Source: Oasisia sp. SBJ-2009 | Lineage: Eukaryota > Annelida > Polychaeta > Sabellida > Siboglinidae | NCBI GenBank assembly: GCA_964017155.1 | Contig: OZ024862.1 | Location: 33,300,691 to 33,364,690, forward strand | Length of the DNA: 64,000 nt | Direction of reading: 5' to 3' | Part shown: in pieces, positions 47,830-61,678 of the stretch | Position numbering within the stretch: position 1 is the first letter of the stretch | Layout of the letters: each line of letters starts with the position of its first letter | Program-made: the position numbers and the translations under genes | The notes under the pieces: model-generated | What the model saw: only the letters and a program-made list of their open reading frames with translations | Database searches by the model: none | Told to the model about the DNA's origin: nothing

Positions 47830-49512
47830 ACCACCGTAATAAATACAAATATAAGTTGCTTCTTGAACAATTCTAACAGGCTGTGGCACACATGTCAAGC
47901 GGTAGATGTTTCAACGGCGCAGCACTAGCTTGAGAGAGAAGGTTCTGTCCCCTTAGAACATAGCCTGCAGCGCAGAACCTCTAGTAAGTGAGGGTCAGTG
48001 GAGCGTAACGCACGAATTGGCTGGTGTCGAATTAGCTGTAGCTAGGACTAGGTGGTGAAGATTGCGCAACGTCAACCGTTATAGTAGTTTTACCAAAATA
48101 ACTGTGCATTTCAAACTTTATACATACTTTAAAACATGCATAATATCTCCATTTCCATCTATGTAATACATGAGAAACATCATTAATAAAGTTGTTCTCG
48201 ACGAAACCACCACGAGGAAGTCTTGTGAGCGAGAAATTGGCTGCCATCTAGTGCATGATCAACTCATGACTGTACTGTCACCTGGCGAATACGTTTCTAC
48301 ACATATTCAATATTATTATTATACCAGAGCTACTGAATCAGGGCATAGTAACTCTGCCAGACCGCCATATATTCACTTTATATCGAGTGGTTGATTTAAT
48401 CTGAGAAAATACACTGTGAAAGGCAGTGCACTCTGATGTAATTGCACTTAAATTAATATTGTTTGCCTATACAAGAACCGGACATACAAAACATGAACCA
48501 ACAAAACATACTCATGTCAGTCATGAAGGAATCACACGAATGTATAAACAACACTCAATGCAGACTCATTCACTCACCCTAGATGCAACGTTTTAGTCAT
48601 CAACAGATTTATTAACAGAAAACAAACTCAGGCAAAACCGATGAGAACACAATGTGATTTTAGTGGGTCACACAGATGTCGACTCTATGTTGACTATGAC
48701 TATGTGGGTAAGTGATTTGAAGAGCTGTTTATGCATTACAATGGCTTTGCAAAACAGTTAAGTAAACATTGGTTTCAACAATTCACCAAATTACTGGCCT
48801 CAACTACCTATCAACTTATTACATTTTCAGATGTGCCATTTTGAGATCAAGCCGTACAAAAGATGAAACATGGAATCCTACTTCAAGCAGGCTGCAGCTG
48901 GGTGACATGGTCTTTGTGTCTAGTTTCTATCTACAGCGCACAACATCAGGTGAAAGAGAAACTAGAGCAATGTGCTCATTGAAATATGGGGTCGTAGAAT
49001 ATATCTCATCTTGGTCTTGTCTAAGTTATGAGTTCCTAAAGACAATCAACACCTAGATAAATGTGTGGAATTATGCACAACAAAGATGCACCAGTTTTAT
49101 TTCTGAAGATATACAAGCACACAATTTTCATAACATCCAATCAATTTCTGCGTTCACATGTACTAGAAATGTTTAACCAATAAAAACATGGACAAGAACA
49201 ACACATTTAATAGCAAAACGACAAATACGTAAACATTATCTTGGTAACTACCAGGTATTATTATATAAATAGAATAACAACAGGGAATAGAATGTCTGCA
49301 TTTAAAATCCAACCATGATAAATTATTATTTTTTTGGCAACATTATTGACACAATTTGACAGCAAAATCTTTTCCGCTGTTTCTGAAGTTTTATCTCCTA
49401 CTTATACTGCATGAATGAACATTTACTGGGGTAAACTATTGACGCAAAAGTGACTCGGTGTAGCATCTAAGTGATGATTCCCTTACACATAATTTGGTAG
49501 CTTATGGGGTCT
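47830..49512. other. Intergenic sequence and probable EMC4 3' UTR
   Basis: No gene recognised; open stretches at 48032-48394 and 48769-49056 have no family features. Minus-strand AATAAA at 49096-49101 (TTTATT on plus) is a candidate polyadenylation signal about 410 bp after the EMC4 stop. Confidence 0.45.
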
Positions 49513-52500
49513 TCAAAGAATCATGCCACCTCCACTCCATTCCATTCGCTGAAAGCAAACAAATGTATGTAGTGAACAATGTAGTATCTTATTTTTGATT
49601 CAAAATCTATTGGATTTTTTCTCAAATTTAACAGAAATTAATAGGTTCATATGAGGAAAGAAAGATATCAGTGACAAAAAAATGCCACGGAAATTAAAGA
49701 CAGCTCTACATGACTGTCTTTAGACCAGTACTTCTGCATGGAGCAGAATGTTGGTCAGTTGGAAAGAAAGAAGAATCGATTCTTGAGAAAACAGATGAGG
49801 ATGTTGAGAAGAATTAAAGGTGTAACACTGAGAGACAAAGTAAAGAGTGTGGACATCAGAAAGGAACTAGGAGTGAATCGCATAAAAGAGAAATGAGACT
49901 ACGCTGGTATGGACATATGCAGAAAATGGAAGAAAACAATGAAGTGAAAGCAATTGTTGATATGGTAGTGTCAGGAATAAGACCAAGAGGCAGACCAAGA
50001 GGGAGATGGATGGATAGCGTCCGAAAGGACATGCAGGAGCTGCGGATCTCCCTGGAGGATGCCCAGGACAGAACATTCTGGAGATCAAGAAAATAATGGC
50101 CACTGACTCCAGCTAGTGAGAAAAAGGGAAGAAGAAGAATACGAGGAAAGAAAGAGAAGACCTTAAATAGCATGATATCTAGTCTGTAGAGCTGCTGAAA
50201 ACACTACATTTCACACCCTAGCAGATTCCAAACCCTCTTAACTTCTGTAGAAAACATTCAGCCACACAGCAATGACTGCACACATACTTCTTTCTCATAT
50301 GTCCACCATAAGAATAAACATACGCATGTTAATGGCTCATGTCAGTTCGATGGTTTTAATAATAATAGACTTCTTTTGCGCCAATATCCTCGAAGATCAA
50401 GCTCAGTGGCACAACAAAACTAGGGATTAATCAAACTCGTAAAACACTCAAAGTGTAGTAGAACATTTAAAATTGTTAACTCATTGCAATATAACACTGG
50501 GTTTAGTGTGAAAAATAAACAGAGCCCTACTAGGTGGAAATTTCAGTAATATTTGGTGGGTGTGTGAATTAGAAACAGTAAAGTGACGACCTTGTTTCAA
50601 GTTGCTTGTCCTATACATAGTACAGGGTAACACTGACGGGCACGTACGTACCTGTTGTGGTTCTACAAAGGCGAGCCAGTCTGAAGGGTGTGTGGGCAGT
50701 AGACCCATCACCTGACACTTGTAGATTGCCAGTGCGAGACCCAGCAGGTTACCAACAAAATACACAATCCTCTGCAGCAATGCCTGGTTTCCCTCGATCA
50801 TCTTGAATGCTGGAACAACACAATCGCACACAAGTCAAGGGGAGGTTGTCAGTTCGTGTTTATCCTAAAATCGTATTACACTGTATGCGTTTTTGAATGT
50901 TTGGTATTTGAATGTGTATTTACATGCGATACATAATCATCATATGAATCCAATGCTAAGAATAAACATTTGGATTTGAATGCCAAACATCTGATTGTTC
51001 AAATGTTTCATCGAATGTGTATGAAATGCTGGCATAATGCAAACATAATTTTAACCAGCCATGCCACTGCCTGGCCAAAGATGTTCAATGGTTCTTTGAA
51101 GCAATCACCAGCTAACCTTCCAGCCAGCATTGCTTTTCACACACACTGATTTGAGTGCTAACAAGAAATTCATTGCAATGTAACTCAGAGATGGGGTTAA
51201 TTAAGCCATTCAAGGGTAGGTTATCTTGGCATATGCTAAATAATGGAGGTGTTGCTGTACTGGAAAATACACCATAGAATGGTTAATGGTTATTTTTGGT
51301 GAAAATTGGGACATCTGTAATATCGGCATTATATGTGATGCAGTTGAGTTACACTGTTGTTGCAGTGAGCCTTAAATTGTAACTTGATTGGTTCGTCTTA
51401 TTAATTTTGCATATTTTAAACAGGTTTTGAGAAAAAATATTGTGTCTGTAATCTGTAATTATTTAAAATAATAAAAGAGGAGCATTAACTTGTTTTATAT
51501 TTCAGGCTAAACGTGTATGTACATATTATTATAGAGGCATACACAATATTACACATCAACAATACACAACACAAACAAATATCTGCATTTAGACGAAACC
51601 ACCAAACATTCGCATTCAAATGTGATCAGTGACCACCAAACATAAATTTGCATTCACATTTGATCATAGAAATTGGCATTCATATTTGATAATTTGCATT
51701 CGAATAAAGTTAGGGTTATTAAAATAATAAAAATAGGCATTCCCATTCTAATACAATGGTACGCATTTGTTAACAAGCCTGATATAAAGTTTTCAACTAT
51801 AATATATTGACTGTACAACTGTATTTTAATGAACTATTTGATATTGTTGAAAGCATTGTTCCATTTTTAAACGCGTCACATCATGTGTGATGAAATGGAT
51901 ATTTACATCAGACGTCTACATGAGATCATTACACCCTCGTCAGGTGATTCAGTACCTTTCTCAACATTACCCGAGCTCATTTAGGGATTTGAGTGACAGC
52001 TCAACATAAACATATTGAACTTTCAACAGTTGTTTCTGATTTTTTACACATGTAATTTTCACTAACGTTAATGTATACCATGAATGATTTAAAAAAAATG
52101 AACAGATAATTTCGATTATTTTGGTCTGTATGGGAACAATCCTAGGAAATGGTACTGTCGTAAGATCACTGTCACTTTATTCATCTGCCCGAAAGGAAGA
52201 AATAGGCAACTGACATGCTGCTGTCACTTACTCTGCTGAACAGCCATGAGAGCTTGGATGGGACGGATGAACATCATGCCAACCATCATGATCGGGAAGA
52301 TGGAGATAGAGTTGCCAGCCATCCACATGATGAAAAGGTTCATGGGAACTTGCTTTATTGGTGCTAGTGCAATGTCCCATGATTTCTGAAAACAAATCCA
52401 TTCTCATTATACATTATTTTGTAATAAGGTCATCATAGGAAATTACCCTTTGTTGTTTTAAATTGTTTACATTATAGTTGCAAATAACTTAAGATGCATA

Positions 52501-53486
52501 AGCCCAGTGAATTGGAAATGTTTACTTACGTCAGTGCATGGCGATATAGTATTTTAATTAATTTTAGTATTTTAATTAATTAAGTCAGAAGCAAGCACTG
52601 ATTTATACCTTAACAATCAGGTCATTGCTGGTGTCTTTAACTGCAGAATCCTGCAAACATTTGTCTGTGTATCCAAGGGGAGCTGGCAGTTCACGTTCAC
52701 CTTGTCTGTCTTGTCGCTGCCTACAAATTACCACCAAAAACTATATTCAACATTGGGTAATTTAGTCATTACAGCAAATGTCTTCAACGAGTGCTTGGTA
52801 ACGCATCATGGTATATATTCCGAGTCAAAACTGTAGCTAAAAGTGTTAACTGTACATTCAAGATAGGCTCAGACTTCACAAGGTATGGCTTCATCATAAT
52901 TAATTATATGAATGTATTTTCAAGAACAATTTCTTGATATAATTATGATCATTACTTCCATTTCCACTTACCATCTAGACATTTTGTTTGGGATGGTAAT
53001 GTTATCTATTTTGTTATTCTTACTGTGAATCTCTGTCAGTCGGTGACTGATTAATTAACTAAAATACCATTAAATGATTAATTATATTAAATATTACACA
53101 GCAGAATTTTTTTTTTTGATATGTTGCTAATTACTGGAGTTTTGTCACATGGAAAATCATGGATTCAAGCAAAAACATGAGTGTCACACTTATATTACTG
53201 TATGACGATGTACGGCTGTGCCTGTGACAGCAGTGTCAGAGGCGCTGTCGCTGTGTGTGACTGCGCCCTTGGCATTGACTAAGCATACGCCGATACGGTA
53301 GTATACAAAAAAACGTCGTTTGTAGACTACTACTTCTTTATGCGACTATCTCCTATTATCTTTAAAACAACGTACATAAATGTGATTGGTAGTACCCCGT
53401 ACTAGATTAATATATGTGATATATACTTACTTATTTGCAAGATCTAGTGCCCATTTATGCCTTTTTCCAAGCGCTCTGACCGACAT
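49513..53486 (-). CDS. EMC4: ER membrane protein complex subunit 4 (EMC4/TMEM85), five exons
   Basis: EMC4 is a subunit of the conserved EMC insertase, which places tail-anchored and multipass proteins into the ER membrane. Exons (minus): 53486-53431, 52720-52609, 52385-52232, 50809-50652, 49548-49513. All junctions are GT/AG with consistent phases (2, 0, 1, 0), giving about 171 residues against about 183 in human. The start [18 protein letters not shown] matches the KWA motif of the family. [10 protein letters not shown] precedes [18 protein letters not shown]. Hydrophobic segments follow ([19 protein letters not shown] and [14 protein letters not shown]), then [13 protein letters not shown] and the C-terminal RMEWSGGG, matching the SGGG tail of animal EMC4 (DUF1077). 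Intron 4 holds a LINE relic (49690-50150). It is head-to-head with NGDN. Confidence 0.95.
49690..50150 (+). pseudogene. Non-LTR retrotransposon C-terminal relic in EMC4 intron 4
   Basis: Broken frames read [54 protein letters not shown] and [11 protein letters not shown], the tail of an RTE-type ORF2 distantly like 30036-31153. The end is AAGAAGAAGAATA. It lies antisense to EMC4. Confidence 0.8.
50890..51770. repeat. Dispersed ATTTGAATG/CATTCAAAT words in EMC4 intron 3
   Basis: CATTCAAATGTG, GCATTCACATTTGATCA and similar words recur near 50890-51030 and 51600-51760 in both orientations. They may be decayed ends of one MITE. Confidence 0.35.
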
Positions 53487-53520
53487 TTTCACGATGTTGA
53501 TGGCGAGAACCGGAAGTTAA
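53487..53520. promoter_or_regulatory. Shared divergent promoter of EMC4 and NGDN with ETS-type site
   Basis: Only 34 bp separate the EMC4 ATG from the nearest candidate NGDN ATG. CCGGAAGT at 53510-53517 is a consensus ETS/GABP site, typical of bidirectional housekeeping promoters. In the duplicate at 44.48-44.50 kb the same place reads CGGGAGTC, so the GGAA core is lost. If the later NGDN start (53945) is correct, the intergenic space is longer. Confidence 0.55.
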
Positions 53521-56500
53521 ATGGAAATGGTAACATAATTAATTCAAGCAATTTATTTTTTAAGCAAATTATTACAGGTTAATAAACCAAATACATACTA
53601 TTGAAGAGCTACTCGAATGCGAAAATTCATGTCATAAAATGTATAGGTATAAATCAAGTGTTGATTCATAGTTCTTTTTAAACAAAGATTACATATACCG
53701 TTATAACGGTTTGCAACATTTGTTATCCTCCCATTTTTGCGATGAAACGGGCACGTGTGCCATGACAAAGTAAACATAGTCAACTAAAAAGAAGATGACT
53801 CGAAATGTTTGTAGTTTTTACATATTCATTCACATTTTTACTTTGAAACAGTATTTCGCAGATAAGCACAAGACGTCAATTTGATTCGTAGCATAAATAG
53901 GCGGTGGCTATAAACGTTTGATGTAAAATAATTTATGAGCGATAATGGGCGAATATAATGTGTCGGTCTTCATGAAGAGATCATTTAATTTGTATTCAAA
54001 TTATGCTGACTTGCATGCATATATTAGTAAACACAAGAACAGTATGCTGGATAAACTAACGGGCCTTGACACTGTTGGTGGCTTGTATAATGACATGTGC
54101 AAAGCATATAGCCTGTCAGCAATAATTATAATAATAAAAAATATATATAAAATAGCAATACAAATGCACTGAATTATTTAAAAACAAGTCAAGTCAAGAG
54201 ACAAGACTCAAGTCTACTACATCTACAGTTTGCATAAAATTGTTGATTTCATGATTTCTTGTTTATATTTACCATAAAATATATTTTTAAATTACACTTA
54301 AAAATATGTATGGTTAAAAGTCATTGACATAATTCATAATTAGGTTCGAATTCCCATTCGCAACTGAATGCATTAATTGCTTGTAAGCGATACAATAACT
54401 AATTCTTAGTTGCAGTTATTACTACATAATTTATGCTTCATATGAATTGTTCAATTATTATGTATTATATATTGATACAAATTAAAGGCCATAAAGTATC
54501 CTTTACGTACATGGGATTGTTACAAATGAAGCGATCTTCTTTCAGGTGTCATCTGAAGATACAGCCAGAGCACTAGACCTGTTAGGAGATATTAAAAACA
54601 AAGTAGGCGATGCCGTCACCCATTTCCAGAACCTTCTGAAGAAGGTGGAGAATGGAAGCATTTCAACAGCTAAAGTAAGGGGTAGTCTTACTTACCTTGT
54701 ATGGCAAAAGACTTAATCCAAGTAATTTTACGGTGTATATATGACCTTATTATATGTATGTCGTGATACAGGAATCAGTTGACACTACCATGGTTGCGAA
54801 CATGAGGTTACCTTATCACATTGCCTGGTTTTGATTTTCATAATTACTTCAATCTTTGTGGTCCATTGATTCAATTCCTGGCCTACATACTTTTAAAGAA
54901 CATTTTGATCTATTATTTAATCATCATTTGAATATTAGTAGAAACGCACATGCGTTTAAGGTAATTAATACGTATGGCTTTGGCAGAACAGTTGCAACCG
55001 TACTCCCCTCAAGTGTATACCCTGCAATATTAATTTATTCCAACACCTATGTCAACAAAAATCATACTGTGACTGAAATAAACCTACATTCTTTAATTTC
55101 ATGTTAACTCTTTTAAATTAGTTATTCTGTATTTTTGTACGTGACATGTTATATTTTTACTGCCTTGCAGGGCATCAGCTTCCTGGAAGTGAAATACCAT
55201 TTACTTTTGGACTACCTGATGAACTTGACCTTTGTCATGTGTCGCAAGGGCAATGGGAAGTCAATCAAAGGTGATCCAAGCATTGAAAGACTGGTTGAGA
55301 TCAGAACAGTAAGAATTATATTTTTCTTTAACCAAGGTTGACACTTTTTTTAATAACAAATCCACCTGTTTTGTGTCAGTTTAAAACTCCTCACAATTAA
55401 GATTAATTTTGAAAAAATAAAACTGCCTAGTGTTCACTATTATATGGTATTTTGTATGTGAATATATTTTGATTTGGTGAAATATCAGACACACAACAAA
55501 GCGAGTTATAAACTGCCTGGTTTAAAACCGTTCAAAGAATTAGTGTAGGGCTAGAGTAAGAAAATTACAGCTTAGCCAAACACCAGGGTCTTGTAAAATT
55601 AATATACATTTTATTAATTAAACACATTGTGGACATGCAAGGCTGTGAAGTCAGTGATTGCATAATGTGTTAATTTTTCAATCATTGAAATTCCAGTTGT
55701 ATCATTGCTGTAGTCCATTTTGAAGACAAAACCTTTCTCAACAGGTGTGTGCACAAAACAGATAGTAACTGGCATAACAACTTTTTATTCGGACATGTTG
55801 TATGTGGTTGATCTTATTTATTTATTTAATTTAAAGTAGTATATTTTTTTCAAAATCGTTTGGTGCATGTGAGTGTATTGTCATTTGAGCATACTTGTAC
55901 GTACGATGACCCAACATTACAACGCATTCCAATGTTTTATTGTAACTGCAATGAAAACACATGACAATAAAGCTGATCTTATCGGATCTTAAATTGTATT
56001 TTTAGGTGTTGGAGAAAATGCGTCCAATTGATCAAAAGCTGAAGTACCAAATTGACAAACTCATCAAAACTGCTACAACAGGAGCAGTTGGTAAGTGCTG
56101 TGTGTGGGGCAGTCACTGGAAAATTGTTGCACATAATGCATGTTTTAATTTAGATTTGAGTTAAGAATGGTGAAGAACAGATAGCTATATTGAGGTTACT
56201 AAATACATAAAGTAGTCAGACAAAGTGGACCTGTCATGTGAAAGGAAGAAGGAAAAGAGACGGGTGTTTTCTATGGCAGGAACGAGAGAGAAGCAGATAA
56301 TTCTCACCTATCTACTTACATGCTTGTCCCTTCTTAATTTGTTTCATATTAAAAATGATTTCTATTTATTTTAATATTCTCGTCCAATGCTTTGCTTGAG
56401 TTGTAAATATGAATAGCTTTCGGATGTTTAATATTCAGTAAACACATATGTTGACATGTAGACCGTTAGGAGTATGCTTTAAAACTGATTAGTAGCAGTT

Positions 56501-59500
56501 GGAAGTTCAAGATAGAATAAGATTGCACCTGTGAAATAATGCCTGCTCCCTTGTAGGAGAGGATGACCCTCTGAGGTTCAAGGCCAACCCCAGCAACCTC
56601 ACCAGCAAGGTCAGTTAAGAAGAACAGTATGTGACAACTGTGTATATAACCCCAAACAATATGTTATTTATAGCCATCGTATTGGTCTGAGACAGCAGTG
56701 CAAGGGCCAGTACAGCTCGCCAACAAATGAGTTGATCTGACATTTAAATTGAAGCTGATGTTGATATGAGTAGGCAATTGTTTTGATGTGTGATGTTTAT
56801 TATGTGTCTTATTCTATTTGATTATAAATTTTGATTAAAACTAGATTTCACCCACACCTGAAGAAACAAGTGGCATCAGTTCTGACTTAAACCTGACCAT
56901 TTCATTTCTGCTTTAGCTGGTTATGTTGTTATAGGCAAAAAAAACAAATTTTGATTTAGCATAATTGTGATGCCACTGTACTGGTGCCATTTGAGAAATG
57001 ACTTGCAATTCATAAAAAAGTAAATAAATAAAAATAAATTCCAAACACTTGCCATATCAGAGATCAATAGCTTAAAGGGAATAACAACAAGGCATTATAT
57101 AAATTTCTTTTGTTGCATAAACATGAAGTATACTATTATATGTAACATTTGAGTGTGTTTAAAAAATACATAAACATTTCTATATGTTTAAAATGTTATA
57201 TTAATTCCCGCGGAATTTTCAGATTTAATGAGCTAAGCGTTTTACCAACTATGACGTCATCCCAGCATCCGTAAAAGCGCGGCAAAAATAGTTTTGTAGT
57301 TAAAGGGAATAACAAGAAGGCATTATATAAGTTTCTTTTGTTGCATATACATGAAGTATACTATTATACATAACATTTGAACGAATTAGAAATTCCACAC
57401 TTTATGCAATGCCAGTGGGCTTTTTGAAATATGCATATTTGTGCTGCGCTTTTACGGGTGCTGGGATGACGTCATTGTTGGTAAAACGCTTCGCTCATTA
57501 AATCTGAAAATTCCACGGGATCTGCGGGCTAGCCATGTTTAATATAACATTTCACACATATAGATATTTTTATGTATTTTTTAAACACACTAAAATGTTA
57601 CATATAATAGTATACTTCAAGTATATGCAACAAAAGAAATTTATATAATGCCTTGTTGTTATTCCCTTTAAGACAACCAAATTAATATAGATTGTTGATT
57701 GGAGCTCGGCACCTGGGCGGAGATTCACTTACAATGCCACAAAGTTAGCACATTATAGACAGCTATATTTATTTTATTAACTTGTTTATTTATTGTATTT
57801 GTCAGTGAAAATGGCTGATTATAATCTTTAAGCGATAAAAAAATTTAAGAACCCAATTATGCACGTGACATCAAACACACCACAGCACGTAATCATAAAT
57901 GGTGAATGTTGTACATAATTTTGATGAACATTCATATTGTTAATTTCCGAATCTAAAAATGGACAAAAGAAAACTAATGAAAGTTTAAATGTTGTGTTCC
58001 CAGTTGGAAGGAGACGAGGAAAGTGGGGAGAGCGGCGGAGAGGGAGAGGGAGAAGGGAAGGCAGAAACAAGTAAAGTCTACAAACCACCAAAGCTAGCAG
58101 CAATGCATTACGGTAAGTCACCATCATGTTGCTCTCATACTGTGGTTTGGGGTGAGGCTTGAAGTGGGTGTGATGGTCAAGTGGTCAGACTGCTGGGGTT
58201 TGAAGTTTGTGGCCGACTGACCACTGGTTTGACTGACAACTGGTTTAACTGACCAGTACTGGCCGCTGTGTAGAAACTTGAGCAGTTACTTTAATTTTAA
58301 TTTAACTTGTATTGTCTAATAAAATAAAACTGATTGAAGCTACAATTCATACATATGAAGGCAAATAACATAACTTAAAAGAGAACAATTAGGGACGAAC
58401 ATTATATAATATTACGTTCACTTTTGGCGTCCCTTTAATGACAGTTTCAGTTAGATTTTATCACTAAGTTTTATTTACTTTTACAAGCACTAAAACAGAT
58501 CATTGAAATAAACTCGGCTGTCCACAAGACATGCGTGTGTTGGTCTCTAGTCTCTAGGTAAAGCTGTCACGTGATTGTGTTAGAGGGGGACGACACTCAG
58601 AAGGAGAGACTGGAGAGACAGACGGAGAAGACGCGGAAGAGGGCACTCAGCAGCAGCATCATGCAGGACCTGAGGCGGGAGTACGATGACGGCCCGGAGG
58701 AGGTCTGGGTGAGTGAGTCACCAGTAGTTGTCACATCCTGATGACAGGAAGTCTGGGTGAGTGACTGACACCAGTAGTTGTCACATCCTGATGACAGGAA
58801 GTCTGGGTGAGTGACTGACACCAGTAGTTGTCACATCCTGATGACAGGAAGTCTGGGTGAGTGACTGACACCAGTAGTTGTCACATCCTGATGACAGGAA
58901 GTCTGGGTGAGTGACTGACACCAGTAGTTGTCACATCCTGATAACATGAAGCCAAACTTTAAAGGGATTATTTTTAAGCGTGTATATGTTCATGGTGTAC
59001 TGTGTCAAAACATGAAAGTTTTGCAGTTCTTTCTAGGTACTTTTGTCTTGCAAATCGGTGCATTACTTGGGTATTACCTCCACAACAAGCCGATGCATAA
59101 CTGAGTTTGTGTGACTCACTGAGCTTGCTGCCACGTAGGATTAATTATGCAGCTAGATTATTATGAATATTCATGGTGAATCATGGAATAACTGTTCACT
59201 TTAAACAAAGTGAACATGTCGGAAAAAACAGAAGTCTGGCAAACTGAATTGAATGTTCATGATTATGGACAGTATATGCGGAACCCAAACTAGAAACTGT
59301 GCATCTGCAGAGTTTTTTAATATGTTGTTGGGGTCTAAGTGATTAATAAAACACATTTAATGAAATGTATGCATGGGATTATATGAACTAATTATGTTAA
59401 TTAAACATTGCATACATTACAGAGTTTGAAATTTTAAAAGAATTCATTTAAACAGTTTTGCTTGACAGTAAACTATACTTCTTGTTCTTGATAGTGGTTC

Positions 59501-61607
59501 CAGTTCTTTCTGTGTACCCTGGGGTACATGGCCAGGCAACGTCCATATGTTTATCATATCAAATAATCATTTGGTTATGGAATATATTGTTAATGGCTCC
59601 AAGATATGGTTAACTAACTTTGGAGCATGTTATTAGAAATATGCATTGTTTCAGTCCACATTCTGTGTATGTTTCAAATGGTGGTACTAATAATTAAAAT
59701 ACTGTTTTCTAGGATGACGCTGACCTACACAGGGCGAAAATTGACAGAGCTGGGAAAGAACGAACAACGTAAGTCATGACATCTTCACTGTTTTTATTTG
59801 TCTATTAGAAATAGTAGCATAAAAAATATTATATTCTCATCATACTGTTTTCTGCATGAGAACAGCTTTGGAACATCAGTCTATTTATCATAATTTTATC
59901 ACATGTTCAATAAAAGGTAGTCAAGTTATGATGACACTCATAATATTTCCTGTGCAGTAACCCTTATTTGAAAGATCTGTCTAAAAGTTTAATATTTCCT
60001 CATAATAACAATAATCCCCTGTTAAGAAGTAGAATGTGTATTTTCTTCTATGCACAAGCTTAAGAAAATTATCTATATTATAAAAACTATTATGAAATAT
60101 GCACTTACTCTGTCACAGATATGAAGAGAAGTATTTTATGCGGATGTCAGTTGCAAAGAAGGAAAAGGTTGGTCTCCATATATATTTGAAATCCTCTCTC
60201 TTGCTGTTGTCACAACATTGTGTACCACAATAATTGGTAATTAAAATGTAGCAGTGCTACCTACACATGTTGGTAGTTTCCAAGAAGAACATTAATGTTA
60301 ATGTGGCATAAATACAAACCAATTCTTTTTTTTAAACATAGTTTTATGATTTGCTTAAGATGTAATCAAAGAGCTTATTTTGGTAATATGATTTTAATCA
60401 ACGTATTCCTACCACATGTGCACTTTTGAGTCCTGTTTCTCAATTAAATTGAATCCGTGTGAGTTATTCGTTCTTTCTTCTGTCACAATCCACAGTCAGG
60501 GTTGTTTGATTTAAATCATGATTTAAATCATTAAAAAAAATGCATGTTCGAGGTATTTCATTTCAGAATGCAGTGAAGCTTCCAAATCTTATGTTTAATA
60601 GGAAGCAAGTTTTCAATTCAGAAGCTTTAAGTTTATTTAAAAAAAATCAGATTTATTCGATTTAAAATAAATAAATCATGATTTTTTTCAACCCTGTCCA
60701 GAGTTGTCTTGATGAGTCATCTACAAACTGTAATACATCAATATTCTGGCGTTTAAACCTAAATTTGGGCTGTGTAACTATTTTCAGAATGAGGCAAAAC
60801 GACTTCGTACAATGTCTGGGCTCGACACACTGACAAAGTTTGGAGACATCCGCGCTTTGACGGGTGGACAGGAAACACAGGAGGTGAGGAATTCTGGGAG
60901 AGGAAGTCATGTCCTCCTGCCATGTAGTTTACTCGACTGTATGTGATTGCTCATGTGACGGACATTTTAGATAGTACACACATTTTGGCACTTTTGAATA
61001 CAGATTTTTTAACAATGGTAAAACTATGATAACGTTTAAATTTACTTATGTTTTTAAACTTGACTATTCATGTGAGAAGTACATATTTATACTCACTATA
61101 TGTATAAAGCTAAGGCTACTTCTTTCCAACTCAATATTCTGTTGCATTTTCTTACTGAACAAAGTGAACATGTACATTTTTATTGATTTCGAAATAAAGG
61201 TAGTTTTAGATGATAAAGATCAAAGATGAGCATGTTTGTTTTGACAGATATTGTCTGCTTTCAGAAATATAATAGAGAATAATTTCCAGCTTATTGTTTT
61301 TATTTGTGTATATATTTTACTGTGTATACAGTACAAACATATACTATTATTATTACTGGTTTAATCAGTCTTTGACGTGACAATGTGTAAATCTGCAGAA
61401 ATTGTTTCCCATTTAACTAACGGACCACATTACAGCCTACCCCCTCAATTCATCTGGTGCCTTCATGTGACCTACATTTTCTTGCAGGAGGACAATATGC
61501 AGCGGAAGAAGAAGAGGAAGGTGGGTGAAGTATTTGTTGTAATCTTGTCAAATGAAGGTAGATAATTGTTCAGAAATACCTGCAAACAAGTTTTGATGGA
61601 TGTAACA

Positions 61608-61678
<71 letters not shown>

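Noticed and set aside
48769..49056. 95-codon ORF between the gypsy relic and EMC4
   Set aside because: No recognised motif and no splice or promoter support; probably chance.
53945..54172. 75-codon ORF MGEYN... as a separate gene
   Set aside because: No domain, ends in an AT-rich low-complexity run; kept only as an alternative NGDN first exon.
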